A stretch of DNA of 64,000 nt from Sva-07 sp963707515 (GTDB lineage Bacteria; Actinomycetota; Acidimicrobiia; Acidimicrobiales; Ilumatobacteraceae): NCBI GenBank assembly GCA_963707515.1, contig CAVPQI010000003.1, forward strand, positions 372,001 through 436,000, written 5' to 3'. Each line of letters starts with the position of its first letter. Position 1 is the stretch's first letter. The notes under the pieces were generated by a model that was not told the origin of the DNA, did not search any database, and worked only from the letters and a program-made list of their open reading frames with translations. Positions 8,242-17,381 of this stretch are shown one piece after another. Made by a program: the position numbers and the translations under genes.

Positions 8242-9498
8242 ATGTCGAGATCCGCCGCCGTGACGCCGTCCGCGGACCGGCTGATCACCCGACCGTTCCT
8301 GACGGTGACGTTCGCCGCCCTCGTCTTCTTCGTCTACATCGGCATGCTCGTGCCGATCGTCCCGCTGTTCGTCGAGGGCCCGCTCGGCGCGGGCGAGTTC
8401 GGCATCGGGTTGACGATCGCGGTGTTCGCCATCACGGCGATCCTTGCTCGACCGCTCATCGGTCGCCTCGCCGACCGCTACGGACGGCGCGTGTTGATGG
8501 TCGGCGGCGCCGCCGGCGCGGGGGTCGCCGGCATGTTGTCCGGCCAGGTCGACGAGTTCTGGCAATTGCTCCTGCTGCGCGGCGTCACGGGCGTCGGCGA
8601 AGCGGCGGTGTTCGTCGGTGCGGCAACGCTGATCGCCGACCTGTCGCCGCCCGACCGACGGGCCGAAGGCGCCAGCTACTTCTCGGTGGCCGTGTTCGGC
8701 GGCATCGGCTTCGGTCCGATCATCGGTGAGTGGCTGCTCGACGACACGCGGTACGGCCTGGCGTTCTTCGTCGCCGGCCTGTTCGCGCTCGCAGGTGCCG
8801 TCGTGTCGTTGTGGGCACCGGCGCGGGTGGCGACCGCCGGTGGCACCGATGCCGACCTCGCCGATGTCATCGCGCCGCGCGGCATCCGCCGCTTCATCCA
8901 TCCCGCCGCCGTGATGCCCGGGATCGTGCTCGCTGCCGCCACCGCGGCGTTCGCCTGCTTCAGTGCGTTCGTCCCCGACCACGCCCGTGAGGTCGGCTTG
9001 GCGACGTCCGGTGGGTTGTTCGCCGTCTACTCGTTGACGTCGCTGGTCGTGCGCCTGTTCGGCGCCAAGCTGCCCGAGCGGCTCGGTCCTCGCCGCGCCG
9101 TGACGATCGCCCTCGTCAACGTCGCCGTGGCGCTGACGATCCTGGCGACGATCCCGACCGTGCCGGCGCTCTGGGTGGCGGCGATGTTCGTCGGGTTCGG
9201 CATGGCCCTCAACTATCCGTCGCTGTTCGCCCTGACGGTGAACAAGGTCAGCGACCGCGAGCGGGCGTTCGCCATCAGCTCGTTCACGATGTTCTTCGAG
9301 ATCGGCTCGGCGTTCGGCGGGTTGGCGATCGGCGGACTGGCGCAGGCGGTCGGCAAGCAGGACGCCTTCTTCGGCGGGGTCGCCTGCTGCCTCGTCGGGC
9401 TCTACCTGTTGCGCTTCCGGTTGGTGCCCGCAGGTTCACCCGATGCCGGTCCCGCGCACACCGCGGACGCCACGTTGCGCCCCGTCCCCTGCGACTGA
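8242..9498 (+). CDS. MFS transporter (12-segment drug/metabolite exporter type)
   Basis: A 418-residue major facilitator. The loop 2-3 motif is readable as GRLADRYGRRVLMVGG, and about twelve hydrophobic segments are visible, including a second-half start near FAVYSLTSLVVRLFGAKLPERLG. Substrate cannot be told from sequence; relatives export drugs or small metabolites. ATG 8242 is chosen because the hydrophobic domain begins about 17 residues later; ATG 8233 is equally possible and the ribosome site is weak for both. It stands alone between the sulfate cluster and the DNA repair pair. Confidence 0.82.
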   Translation: MSRSAAVTPSADRLITRPFLTVTFAALVFFVYIGMLVPIVPLFVEGPLGAGEFGIGLTIAVFAITAILARPLIGRLADRYGRRVLMVGGAAGAGVAGMLSGQVDEFWQLLLLRGVTGVGEAAVFVGAATLIADLSPPDRRAEGASYFSVAVFGGIGFGPIIGEWLLDDTRYGLAFFVAGLFALAGAVVSLWAPARVATAGGTDADLADVIAPRGIRRFIHPAAVMPGIVLAAATAAFACFSAFVPDHAREVGLATSGGLFAVYSLTSLVVRLFGAKLPERLGPRRAVTIALVNVAVALTILATIPTVPALWVAAMFVGFGMALNYPSLFALTVNKVSDRERAFAISSFTMFFEIGSAFGGLAIGGLAQAVGKQDAFFGGVACCLVGLYLLRFRLVPAGSPDAGPAHTADATLRPVPCD

Positions 9499-9552
9499 CC
9501 GCATCAGCCGGGCGCCGACCGTGCTGTCCGATTCCCGCTGGTCATCATCCTG

Positions 9553-11121
9553 ATGGGCGGGCAGGATGGGTTCGTGCTCGATCCCGACTCCTGCTACCTC
9601 GCCGTGCAGAGCCGCGACCGCCGGTTCGACGGGCAGTTCGTCACGGCGGTCCGGACGACCGACATCTACTGCCGCCCGAGCTGCCCGGCGATCACGCCCA
9701 AGCGTGGCAACGTCGACTTCTACGCCACCGCCGCCGCCGCCCAGCAACGTGGCTTCCGGGCGTGCAAGCGCTGTCGACCCGACGCCTCGCCGGGCTCCCC
9801 GGACTGGAACGCTCGTCACGACGTCGTCGCCCGGGCAATGCGCCTCATCGTCGACGGTGTCGTCGAACGTGACGGCGTCGGCGGTCTGGCGCGACGACTC
9901 GGCTACAGCGACCGGCACCTGACCCGCCTGCTGACCGACGAGCTCGGTGCCGGCCCGCTCGCCATCGCTCGCGCCCAGCGCGCCCACACGGCGCGGCTGC
10001 TCGTCGAGACGACGTCGATGCCGCTCACCGAGATCGCCTTCGCCGCCGGGTTCGGCAGCGTGCGTCAGTTCAACGACACGATCCGCGAGGTCTTCGCCTG
10101 CTCGCCGACGGAGCTGCGCGCCGGCGCCCGTGGCGACCGGACTGCGGCGTCCGCCGTGCCCACCGGTCGCGGCGTGGCGGTCTCGTTGCGGCTGCCGGTC
10201 CGCTCCCCGTTCGCCGCCGACGAGGTGCTCGCGTTCATCGGCGGCAGGGCGATTCCCGGCGTCGAACGGTGGGACGGTGAGCGCTACGAACGGACGATGA
10301 CGCTGCCGCGGGGCACGGCGCACGTGTCGCTCGTCGCCGGCACCGCCGGTGCCGCCGGTGCCGGGACCCCCGCCGACGTCATCGTCGCCGCCGTGACCGT
10401 CGAGTACGCCGCCGACCTGACGCCGGCAGTCCAACGTCTCCGTCGCCTGCTCGACCTCGATGCCGACCCGACCGCCGTCGACGAGGTGCTCAACCGCCAT
10501 CGCGTCCTCGCCCGGCTCGTCGAACGGACGCCCGGACGCCGAGCGCCGGCGAGCATCGATCCCTTCGAGACGGCCGTTCGTGCCGTCGTCGGCCAGCAGG
10601 TGTCCGTCGCCGGGGCGCGCACGGTTGCGGCGCGACTCGTCGATGCGTGCGGGCCCGTTCTCGACGCCCCGGAGGGTCCGGGGGCGCCGCTGACCCGACG
10701 CTTCCCCTCGCCCGAAGACGTCGCCGAGGCGCCGGACTCGGCGTTCGCCATGCCGGCTGCACGACGCGACACGATCCGTCGGCTGGCGACGGCGGTCGCC
10801 GATGGATCGGTCGAGCTGCACTTCGGCGTCGACCCCGTGGCCGCCCGCCGGCAACTCGTCGAGCTGCGCGGCATCGGTCCGTGGACGGCGGACTACGTGG
10901 TCATGCGCGGTCTCGGCCATCCCGACGTGGCGCTGACGAGTGATCTCGGTGTCCGCCACGCGCTGGGCCGGCTGGGACTCGGTGACGCCGACCTCGAGGC
11001 CGCAGCGCCCTGGCGGTCGTACGCCGTCCACCACCTCTGGGCGAGCCTCGCCGACGAACCCGTGACGGTGACGCCGTCGCCGATCCCACAGCTCGACGTC
11101 GAACGTCGATTCCCGACCTGA
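9553..11121 (+). CDS. alkA: Ada-AlkA fusion: methyl-sensing activator and 3-methyladenine DNA glycosylase
   Basis: A 522-residue fusion. Residues about 10-80 form the Ada zinc domain with Cys40, Cys44, Cys71 and Cys74; Cys40 should accept the methyl group from DNA phosphotriesters. Residues about 88-185 form an AraC helix-turn-helix (LARRLGYSDRHLTRLL ... EIAFAAGFGSVRQFNDTIRE). The rest is AlkA: an N-terminal lobe and a HhH-GPD glycosylase with ELRGIGPWTADYVVM, the catalytic Asp being the one in LTSDLG. It removes alkylated bases and should activate its own regulon when methylated. The same fusion next to an Ogt gene is known in Mycobacterium tuberculosis. Start ATG 9553; GTG 9574 is possible. 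Confidence 0.93.
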   Translation: MGGQDGFVLDPDSCYLAVQSRDRRFDGQFVTAVRTTDIYCRPSCPAITPKRGNVDFYATAAAAQQRGFRACKRCRPDASPGSPDWNARHDVVARAMRLIVDGVVERDGVGGLARRLGYSDRHLTRLLTDELGAGPLAIARAQRAHTARLLVETTSMPLTEIAFAAGFGSVRQFNDTIREVFACSPTELRAGARGDRTAASAVPTGRGVAVSLRLPVRSPFAADEVLAFIGGRAIPGVERWDGERYERTMTLPRGTAHVSLVAGTAGAAGAGTPADVIVAAVTVEYAADLTPAVQRLRRLLDLDADPTAVDEVLNRHRVLARLVERTPGRRAPASIDPFETAVRAVVGQQVSVAGARTVAARLVDACGPVLDAPEGPGAPLTRRFPSPEDVAEAPDSAFAMPAARRDTIRRLATAVADGSVELHFGVDPVAARRQLVELRGIGPWTADYVVMRGLGHPDVALTSDLGVRHALGRLGLGDADLEAAAPWRSYAVHHLWASLADEPVTVTPSPIPQLDVERRFPT

Positions 11122-11138
11122 CCAACGAGGAGCACGAG

Positions 11139-11744
11139 ATGCCCGACGATCGCACCGTCACCACCAGCAACCGCGACACCAGCAACCGTGACACCAGCCC
11201 CCGTGACACCAGCAACCGCGACACCAGCCGTCCCGACGACAGCGCGACCGGGCTCGGTTCGGCGATCGTCGTCACGCCGATCGGGCCGTTGACGATCATC
11301 GCCAGCGACGTCGGCCTGCGCGCCGTGCTGTGGCCCGACGACGAGGGCCGGGTGCCACTCGCCGGCACCGTCGAGCGCCCCGATCACCCGGTGCTCGTCG
11401 CGACCGCCGAGCAACTCCGGGAGTACTTCTCCGGCGAGCGCCGCGAGTTCGACCTGCCCCTCGACCCGGTCGGTTCGAGGTTCCAGCGCGACGTCTGGGA
11501 GGCGCTGCGGACGATCGACTACGGCGACACGATCTCGTACGGCGAGCAAGCGGCACGGATGGGCGACCGTCGCAAGGCGCGCGCCGTCGGAGCGGCGAAC
11601 GGCAAGAACCCGATCTCGATCATCGTGCCGTGCCATCGCGTCGTCGGCGCCGACGGGTCGCTGACCGGATTCGCCGGCGGGCTGGCGACCAAGGCCTGGC
11701 TGCTCGACCACGAACGCCAGGTCCGATTCGCCGCCGTCGACTGA
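11139..11744 (+). CDS. ogt: Methylated-DNA--protein-cysteine methyltransferase
   Basis: A 201-residue O6-alkylguanine-DNA alkyltransferase. The active-site motif PCHR lies around Cys165, with the arginine-finger helix (RKARAVGAANGKNP) before it. The protein transfers the alkyl group irreversibly to Cys165. Strong ribosome site GAGGAG at 11127-11132 fixes the ATG at 11139. Residues 9-33 are a low-complexity stretch built from a 15-bp DNA repeat and are unlikely to fold. It is 17 bases after the Ada-AlkA stop, so the two are probably one adaptive-response operon. Confidence 0.94.
   Translation: MPDDRTVTTSNRDTSNRDTSPRDTSNRDTSRPDDSATGLGSAIVVTPIGPLTIIASDVGLRAVLWPDDEGRVPLAGTVERPDHPVLVATAEQLREYFSGERREFDLPLDPVGSRFQRDVWEALRTIDYGDTISYGEQAARMGDRRKARAVGAANGKNPISIIVPCHRVVGADGSLTGFAGGLATKAWLLDHERQVRFAAVD
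11163..11237 (+). repeat. Five tandem 15-bp units inside ogt
   Basis: Units of the type ACCAGCAACCGCGAC encode TSNRD repeats in the N-terminus of Ogt. Units differ by one to four bases. The reading frame is kept because the unit length is a multiple of three. Confidence 0.9.
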
Positions 11745-11836
11745 ACGACGATGGCAGCGACGATGGCAGCGCCTCGCGGCGAACAGCAACGTTGCGGGTT
11801 TCACAGTGGTCGCCCTTGACCTCGGCGGCGGGATTG

Positions 11837-11850
11837 TGCAAGCGTTTACA
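11837..11850. promoter_or_regulatory. LacI-family operator upstream of aglE
   Basis: TGCAAGCGTTTACA fits the LacI-family consensus TGYAARCGYTTRCA. It lies 40 bases before the aglE ATG and just downstream of a TTGACC -35-like hexamer (11816-11821). A nearly identical site precedes the lacI-type gene at 26315, so the same repressor should control both. Confidence 0.8.
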
Positions 11851-11890
11851 GCGACCGGGATTCAGCCCGGCGTACCTGAAGGGGGAACAC

Positions 11891-13337
11891 ATGAGGAAGC
11901 GCTGGCTCAAGTTCGCCGCCGTGCCGATTTCATTGGCGCTGGTGGCGGCTTCCTGCAGCACCGAAGACGATGGTGACGACGCCGATTCCGGCAGTTCGAC
12001 GCCCGCCGGGACCGAAGCGCCCGGCGACACCGCCACCGACGACACCGCCACCGACTCGAGCGAACCGGCGACCGAGGGCACCGAGCCCCTGCCGTCGACG
12101 CCGGGTGCCGGCAGTGCCGGCTCCGTGACGGTGTTCGGCGTCGAGGACTCCGAGAACGAGGCCGGCGCCATGCAGGACGCCTTGACCGAGTTCGGCGACG
12201 GCCAACGGGATCGACATCACCTACGTCGGTCGCCGCGACTTCGAGCAGCAGATCAACGCGCAGGTGCTCGGCGGCAACCCGCCCGACATCGCCGCCTTCC
12301 CGCAGCCCGGCAAGCTCGTCCAGTTCGCCAAGGACGGCGACCTGCTGCCGCTCCCCGACGACGTCGCTCAGCGTCGGTGCAGGAGAACTGGGCCGACAGC
12401 TACCTGGCGTTCTCCAACGTCGACGGCACGCAGTACGGCGTGCCGTTCAAGTCCGACCTCAAGTCGCTCGTCTGGTACGTGCCGAGCGTCTGGAAGGAGA
12501 AGGGCTACGAGGTCCCCAAGACGCTGACCGAGTTCAAGACGCTGATGGACAAGATGATCGCCAACGGCGACACCCCGCTGTGCGTCGGCATCGAGTCCGG
12601 CGCCGGCCACCGGCTGGCCGTTCACCGACTGGGTCGAGGAGCTGGTCCTGCGCGAGCAGGGCATCGACTACTACAACCAGTGGGTCGCCCACGAGGTCCC
12701 GTTCGACGACCAGCCGGTCGATCGACACGTTCAACGAGGTCGCCGGTCCCGACGGCCTGTGGACGAAGGAGGGCGCCGTGTACTCCTCCGGCGGTTCGAT
12801 CGCCGCCACGGCGTTCGGTGACAACGGCCGAGCCGCTCGTCCAGGGCAAGTGCATGATGCACCGCCAGGCGAACTTCTTCAGCGCCTTCTTCCCCGAGGG
12901 CACGCAGTTCGGCGACGGCGACGGGCAGGTCAGCACGTTCTACTTCCCGTCCGACGAGGGCCACCCGGTGCTGGTCGGCGGCATCAGCGCCGGCGCGTTC
13001 CGCGACGCTCCCGAGGTGTGGAAGGTGATGGAGTACCTCGGCTCGGCCGAGTTCGCCAACGCCCGCCAGGCGGCGCAGAGCGAGCGTGTCGGCGGCGGCA
13101 CTCTCCGGCTTCCTCACCGGCAACACGAACGCCGACACGACGCAAGTGGGCACCGCTCGAGCAGGGCTTCATCGAGCACGCTGCAGACGGCCGAGCCCGG
13201 CGGCGTTCGACGGCTCCGACCAGATGCCGGCCGAGGTCGGCTCCGGCACGTTCTGGACGGAGGGCACGTCGTTCGTCAACGGCGACGAGGACGCCAAGAC
13301 GGCGACCGCGAACATCCAGGCGTCGTGGCCGAGCTGA
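11891..13337 (+). CDS. aglE: Alpha-glucoside ABC transporter substrate-binding lipoprotein (frameshifted as given)
   Basis: Signal peptide with lipobox VAASC (Cys22), an acidic Thr/Ser linker, then a family 1 sugar-binding protein (GVPFKSDLKSLVWYVPSVWKEKGYEVPKTL, then MMHRQANFFSAFFPEG). Ribosome site AAGGGGG precedes ATG 11891. The frame changes ten times, always by +1 (extra bases near 12200, 12366, 12370, 12605, 12720, 12826, 13091, 13143, 13180 and 13199). Removing one base at each restores 478 continuous residues, a normal length. The conserved sequence on both sides of every break argues for a sequence fault rather than a dead gene. It captures alpha-glucosides for AglFG; the sugar range is inferred from the linked alpha-glucosidase. 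Confidence 0.82.
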
Positions 13338-13368
13338 TCGGCTGAACCGATCGCCGTCGGCCGAGCAC

Positions 13369-13406
13369 GACGGTGCCGGTGACCCGCGAGGGTCACCGGC
13401 ACCGTC
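13369..13406. promoter_or_regulatory. Long perfect hairpin between aglE and aglF
   Basis: A 17-bp perfect stem (13369-13385 with 13390-13406) closes a GCGA loop, 31 bases after the aglE stop. GNRA-type loops on long stems are very stable in RNA. Such hairpins between binding-protein and permease genes typically protect the upstream message and cut readthrough, giving more binding protein than permease. Regulatory role inferred. Confidence 0.7.
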
Positions 13407-13458
13407 CGTCGTGTCACGTAGTGTCGTCACGGACGCAGCGGCCGAAGGGGGGTGCAGC

Positions 13459-15643
13459 ATGACCGTCGTCGAGGACGACGGCGCCGCAGCGCCTGCCGCG
13501 CCGATCGGCGCCGATCCCCAAGCGCACGCCCGACGAGCCGCCGCGCGCCGGCTGCTTCACCGTCGGCAACGTCGTGCCGGCTGCTGGTGTTCGTCGCGCT
13601 CGCGGCCTTCCTGCTCTACTACGTCGGCCCGCGCAACATCGCCGAGACGACGCTCAAGGTCGTCCTCGCCGTCGTCCTCACGGTGGCGCTGTGGGTCGGT
13701 GCCAACCTGCTCTTCGACCAGGCGTACGCGCACTGGACCCGCTTCAACACCATCCTCGGCGCGGTCGCTCGGCTTCGTCGCGCTACTTCGTCGCCGAGGC
13801 CAACGGCTCGCTCGCCACGCTGTTCGACGACCGCGTCCAGCTCGTCGGGCAAGGCGTGTTCGACGACATCACCGGCTGGCAGCACCCAGCCGTTCGACAT
13901 CAACGGCCTGCTGTGGGGGCTGATCGGCGGCGCCGCGCTCGGCGCTGGTGATGTTCCTGCTCAGCGCCGCCGCGCCAGCAGCTCGCCCGGCTTGCCGCTG
14001 TCCATCGTCGGGTTCACCGCGCTTCGGGCTCCTCACCGCCTTCGCCCTCGACGAGTCGGCCTGGCCGGCGATCGACTGGGCGCAAGCTGTGGGTCTGCGT
14101 CGCGGTCGGCGCGGCGCTGTTCGGGCTGATCGGCCTGTGGCGCTACGGCGCGCGCGCGGCCCCGCTGTCGGTGCTCACCGGCGTCGCCGTCGGCTGGTTC
14201 ATCGGCGCGTGGGGCGGCGCTGACATCGGCGCGCGGCAACTTCGTCGAGGTCGTCGTACGCCACCGTCGTCCCGGCGGCGATCTTCGGCGTCCGCTTCGG
14301 GCTGCCGCGTCCCGCCCGACGCCACGAAGCGCCGGCGCATCGAGCAGCGCTCACGGTCGTGGATCTTCGTCACGCCGGCGCTGGTGTTCATCGTCGTCGG
14401 TCTGCTGGCGCCGCTGGTGCGCACGATCTACCTGTCGTTCCACAACCGCAACGGCACGCGAGTCGGTCGGCTGGGACAACTACGTCGACGATCTTCACCA
14501 GCAAGAACTCGATCAACTTCGACAACTGGCAGGACATCTTCACCAGCCGGCTGTTCTTCATCGCCCTCGCCCTGCATCGCCATCGGCCTCCTCGTCGGCG
14601 TCATCGCCGGGCGGCGCACGAGCCAGCCGTTCGAGCGCGGCCCGAGCTCGCTCGGCCCGATCACTCGTCGGCTTCTTCGTGCTCGTCGTGCGCCATCCTC
14701 GTCTCGATCCGCGGCACGATCTTCAACAACATCTGGTGGGTCATCGTCGTCACGTCGCTGGCGACGGCGCTCGGGCTGGCCGTCGCCGTGCTCGCCGACC
14801 GCGCCAAGGCCGAGAACGCGGCCAAGTCGCTGATCTTCTTGCCGATGGCGATCTCGTTCATCGGCGCCGGCATCATCTGGCGCTTCATGTACCAGGCCCG
14901 CGACGTCTCCCAGGACGCAGACCGGCGTGCTGAACGCGCTCTGGGTCTGGATCGGCGAGGTCGACCACGTCGACCACGGGCAAGGTGATCTGGCTCGTCG
15001 TCGCTGTTCGTGCTTGATCGTCCTCGCTCGGCTACTTCATCAAGCTGGGCTCGACACCAAGTCGAACACGATGGTCGGCTTCGCGGTCGGCTTCCTGCTC
15101 CTCGTCGCTCTACCTCATCTACCGCATCCTCGGGCCCGGGCTCGGTGGCTACGTCGAGACGCAACGGCGTCGATCAACGCCAAACCGGTGCTGTTCATCC
15201 AGGAGGCGCCGTTCAACAACATGTGGCTGATGGTCGTGCTGATCTGGGTGCAGACCGGCTTCGCCATGGTGATCCTGTCGGCGGCGATCAAGGCGGTGCC
15301 GACCGAGCTCGATCGAGGCGGCCAAGGTCGACGGCGCGACCGAGTCGCAGGTGTTCTGGCGGATCACGCTGCCGCAGATCGCGCCGACGATCGGCGTCGT
15401 CATCACGTCGCTGTTCGTCACCGTGATGAAGGTCTTCGACATCGTCTACGCGATGACGAACGGCAACTTCGGCACCCAGGTGATCGCCAACCAGATGTGG
15501 ATCACGGCGTTCGGCCAGAGCAACCTCGGCCTCGGCTCGGCGCTCGCCGTCGTGCTGTTCGTCTCGGTGATCCCGGTCATGTGGATCAACATCCGCCGGA
15601 TCGCAGAAGTCGCCGGCATGAGCGCTCGGAGGCTGCCGCATGA
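13459..15643 (+). CDS. aglF: Alpha-glucoside ABC transporter permease, AglF type, with large N-terminal membrane extension (frameshifted as given)
   Basis: The assembled reading gives about 717 residues once some 31 extra bases are removed. The C-terminal ~430 residues are a MalF/AglF permease: PALVFIVVGLLAPLVRTIYLSF, then FLPMAISFIGAGIIWRFMYQAR, and the EAA loop with EAAKVDGATESQVFWRI. Before it lie about 290 residues with roughly eight additional membrane segments, unusual for this family. ATG 13459 follows an AGGGGGG ribosome site. The gene ends in GCATGA, overlapping aglG. Extra bases are dense here (for example 13519, 13580, 13767, 13783, 14022, 14234, 14487, 14663, 15003, 15107, 15311). 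Substrate channel subunit, paired with AglG. Confidence 0.8.
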
Positions 15644-16598
15644 CCGCCGGGATCGTCAACCCGGAACGGCCCACGAAGGGGGCGACCGGCGTCGCCTACC
15701 GCTTCCTGCGCATCGATCCCGACGTGGGTGCTGTGGCTGCTCGTGGTCGTCTGGAGCATCCCGACCGTCGGTCTGCTCGTCAACTCGGTGCGCTCACGCG
15801 ACCAGCAGCGCAGCAGCGGCTGGTGGACGGCGTGGCGCGAACGTCGGCGACCTGACGCTCGACAACTACCGCGAGGTCCTCGGCACGACCGCGGCGGGCG
15901 GCATGAAGCAGGGGCTGACCAACTCGTTCGCCATCGCCCTGCCGGCGACGATCATCCCGATCGCCTTCGCCGCGTTCGCCGCCTACGCCTTCGCGTGGAT
16001 CGACTTCAAGCACCGCCAGGGGCTGTTCATCGGCACCGTCGCCCTGCTCGCCGTGCCGCTGCAGGTCGCCCTCGATCCCGCTGCTGCTGATGTACGTCAA
16101 CGGTGCCCACTGGACGATCCCGTGCCTCGACAAGACGATCACGGTCTTCCCCGACCTCGACCTCGCCGGCACGACCACGGCCGTCTGGCTCACGCCACAC
16201 GGCGTTCGCCATGCCGTTCGCCATCTTCCTGCTCCACAACTACATCTCGTCGCTGCCCAAGGACATCTTCGAGTCGGCGCGCATCGACGGTGCCAACCAC
16301 TTCAAGATCTTCTACCGCCTGGTGCTGCCGCTGTCGGTGCCGGTGCTCGCCGCGTTCGCCATCTTCCAGTTCCTGTGGACCTGGAACGACTACCTGATCG
16401 CCGTGACGATGATCGGCGTCGAACCAGTCGGCGGCGCCGTCGACGGTCGTCATCGCCGCCCAGACCGGCCAGTTCGGCCAGTCCGAGCACCTGCTCACCG
16501 CCGGCGCGTTCCTCCAGGCGGCGGTGCCGCTCGCCGTGTTCTTCCTGCTGCAGCGCTTCTTCGTCCGCGGCATCCTCGCCGGCTCGGTCAAGGGCTGA
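15640..16598 (+). CDS. aglG: Alpha-glucoside ABC transporter permease, AglG type (frameshifted as given)
   Basis: 317 residues after removing five extra bases (near 15712, 15839, 16074, 16195 and 16421). Six membrane segments; the EAA loop reads ESARIDGANHFKIFYRLVLPLSVPVLAAFAI, followed by FLWTWNDYL, both classic for MalG/AglG. The ATG overlaps the aglF stop by four bases (ATGA), so the two permeases are translationally coupled. Its end is marked by palindrome copy B. The ATPase for this channel is not adjacent but 3.7 kb downstream at 20325. Confidence 0.85.
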
Positions 16599-16629
16599 CC
16601 CCGCCGTCACCGTCCCCCGGGGCGACAGT

Positions 16630-16664
16630 ACGTGACGAATGGGGACGGGCCCCGTTCGTCACGT
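16630..16664. repeat. Interspersed palindrome, copy B (3'-end element)
   Basis: The best-preserved copy: arms ACGTGACGAA (16630-16639) and TTCGTCACGT (16655-16664), extended inward by a T-G wobble and GGGG/CCCC, giving a 15-bp stem with a 5-base loop. It starts 32 bases after the aglG stop and lies between convergent genes. Confidence 0.8.
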
Positions 16665-16691
16665 GGCACGCGGCGGCTGGAGGCGGCTGGC

Positions 16692-17282
16692 CTACTTGCG
16701 CTTGGCAGCGGCGGACTGCGCCTTGCGAGCCCGCTCGGCGTCCTTCTTGGCCTGCTTGGCTGCGGCGCGCTTGGCGCGCAACGCCTCCTGCTCGGCGTCG
16801 GAACGCTTCTTCGTGTCGATCAGCGGAGCGATCGTGATCTCGTCGGCCTTCGGCAGCGCGACGAGCTCGTCGTTCTTCAGCAGGTCGCGGATGATCGCCG
16901 ATGCCGGCGCCTCGCCGGCGACCGTGGCGGCGAGCATGATCCGCGTGGTGGCGACACCGTGGCGCTCGACGATGCCCGGCAGGACGTCCTTGAGCTGCTC
17001 GGTCGAGGGGTTGTCGGCGTGGTCGCCGAGCTCCTTGATGCAGTCGGCGAGGCTGGCGTCGGTGAGGATCGCGGCGACCGCCTCCATCTCGCCGTTGATC
17101 CGTCCGGCCTTGACTGCCTCGCGGATGCCGTCGGGGGTGAGCTCGTCGACGAAGCCCTCCAGGCCCTCACGGTGATCGTCGTCGAGGGCCTCGACGGCAG
17201 CCGTGAGCTCCTCGTCGGTCGCCGCTCGAAACGAGCGGTCGAGCAGCCCGAGTGCCTGCATCCGGTTCTTCGCCTGGTTCAC
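16692..17282 (-). CDS. Uncharacterised protein with Lys/Ala-rich coiled-coil tail
   Basis: A 196-residue cytoplasmic protein from a GTG at 17282 (an ATG seven codons in is an alternative). The N-terminal ~140 residues look helical with many short acidic helices. The last ~40 residues are a highly charged Ala/Lys/Arg helix (KRAAAKQAKKDAERARKAQ) that could be a coiled coil or bind nucleic acid. No membrane segment. It is transcribed away from the SPFH gene across a ~100-base shared promoter region, so the two may respond to the same signal. I do not recognise the family. Confidence 0.7.
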   Translation of the reverse strand: MNQAKNRMQALGLLDRSFRAATDEELTAAVEALDDDHREGLEGFVDELTPDGIREAVKAGRINGEMEAVAAILTDASLADCIKELGDHADNPSTEQLKDVLPGIVERHGVATTRIMLAATVAGEAPASAIIRDLLKNDELVALPKADEITIAPLIDTKKRSDAEQEALRAKRAAAKQAKKDAERARKAQSAAAKRK

Positions 17283-17381
17283 GGCGCTCGACGCTATCGC
17301 CGCGGCCGTGATCGCGACCGCGGACCGCTGCGCTGAAATACACTCGCAGGCTCACGGACGATCGAGGAGAAGGAACGACCT

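Larger units (their letters stand above)
12200..16424. other. Cluster of about 46 extra bases (+1 frameshifts) across aglE-aglF-aglG
   Basis: Reading the three genes against their family patterns requires removal of one base at roughly 45 places, with one place needing two. No place clearly needs a base added, and no premature stop arises from substitution. Density is about one per 90 bases, whereas neighbouring operons (sulfate transport, rho to prmC) have none or one in several kilobases. Most extra bases fall where codon position three would be occupied by two alternative bases (C and G, or C and T). Confidence 0.8.

Noticed and set aside
11745..11836. Long frame running from ogt through aglE as one gene
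   Set aside because: The frame is merely open across the intergenic region; aglE has its own ribosome site, signal peptide and operator.
12200..16424. The extra bases always seem to fall exactly between codons, suggesting programmed frameshifting
   Set aside because: Any +1 shift can be described as one base between two codons, so the pattern is automatic. No slippery site or stop codon precedes the shifts, and 46 programmed shifts in three genes is not plausible.
12200..16598. Ordinary pseudogene decay of the transporter operon
   Set aside because: Decay would bring deletions, nonsense changes and loss of conserved motifs; none is seen, and the operator, ribosome sites and gene overlaps are intact.
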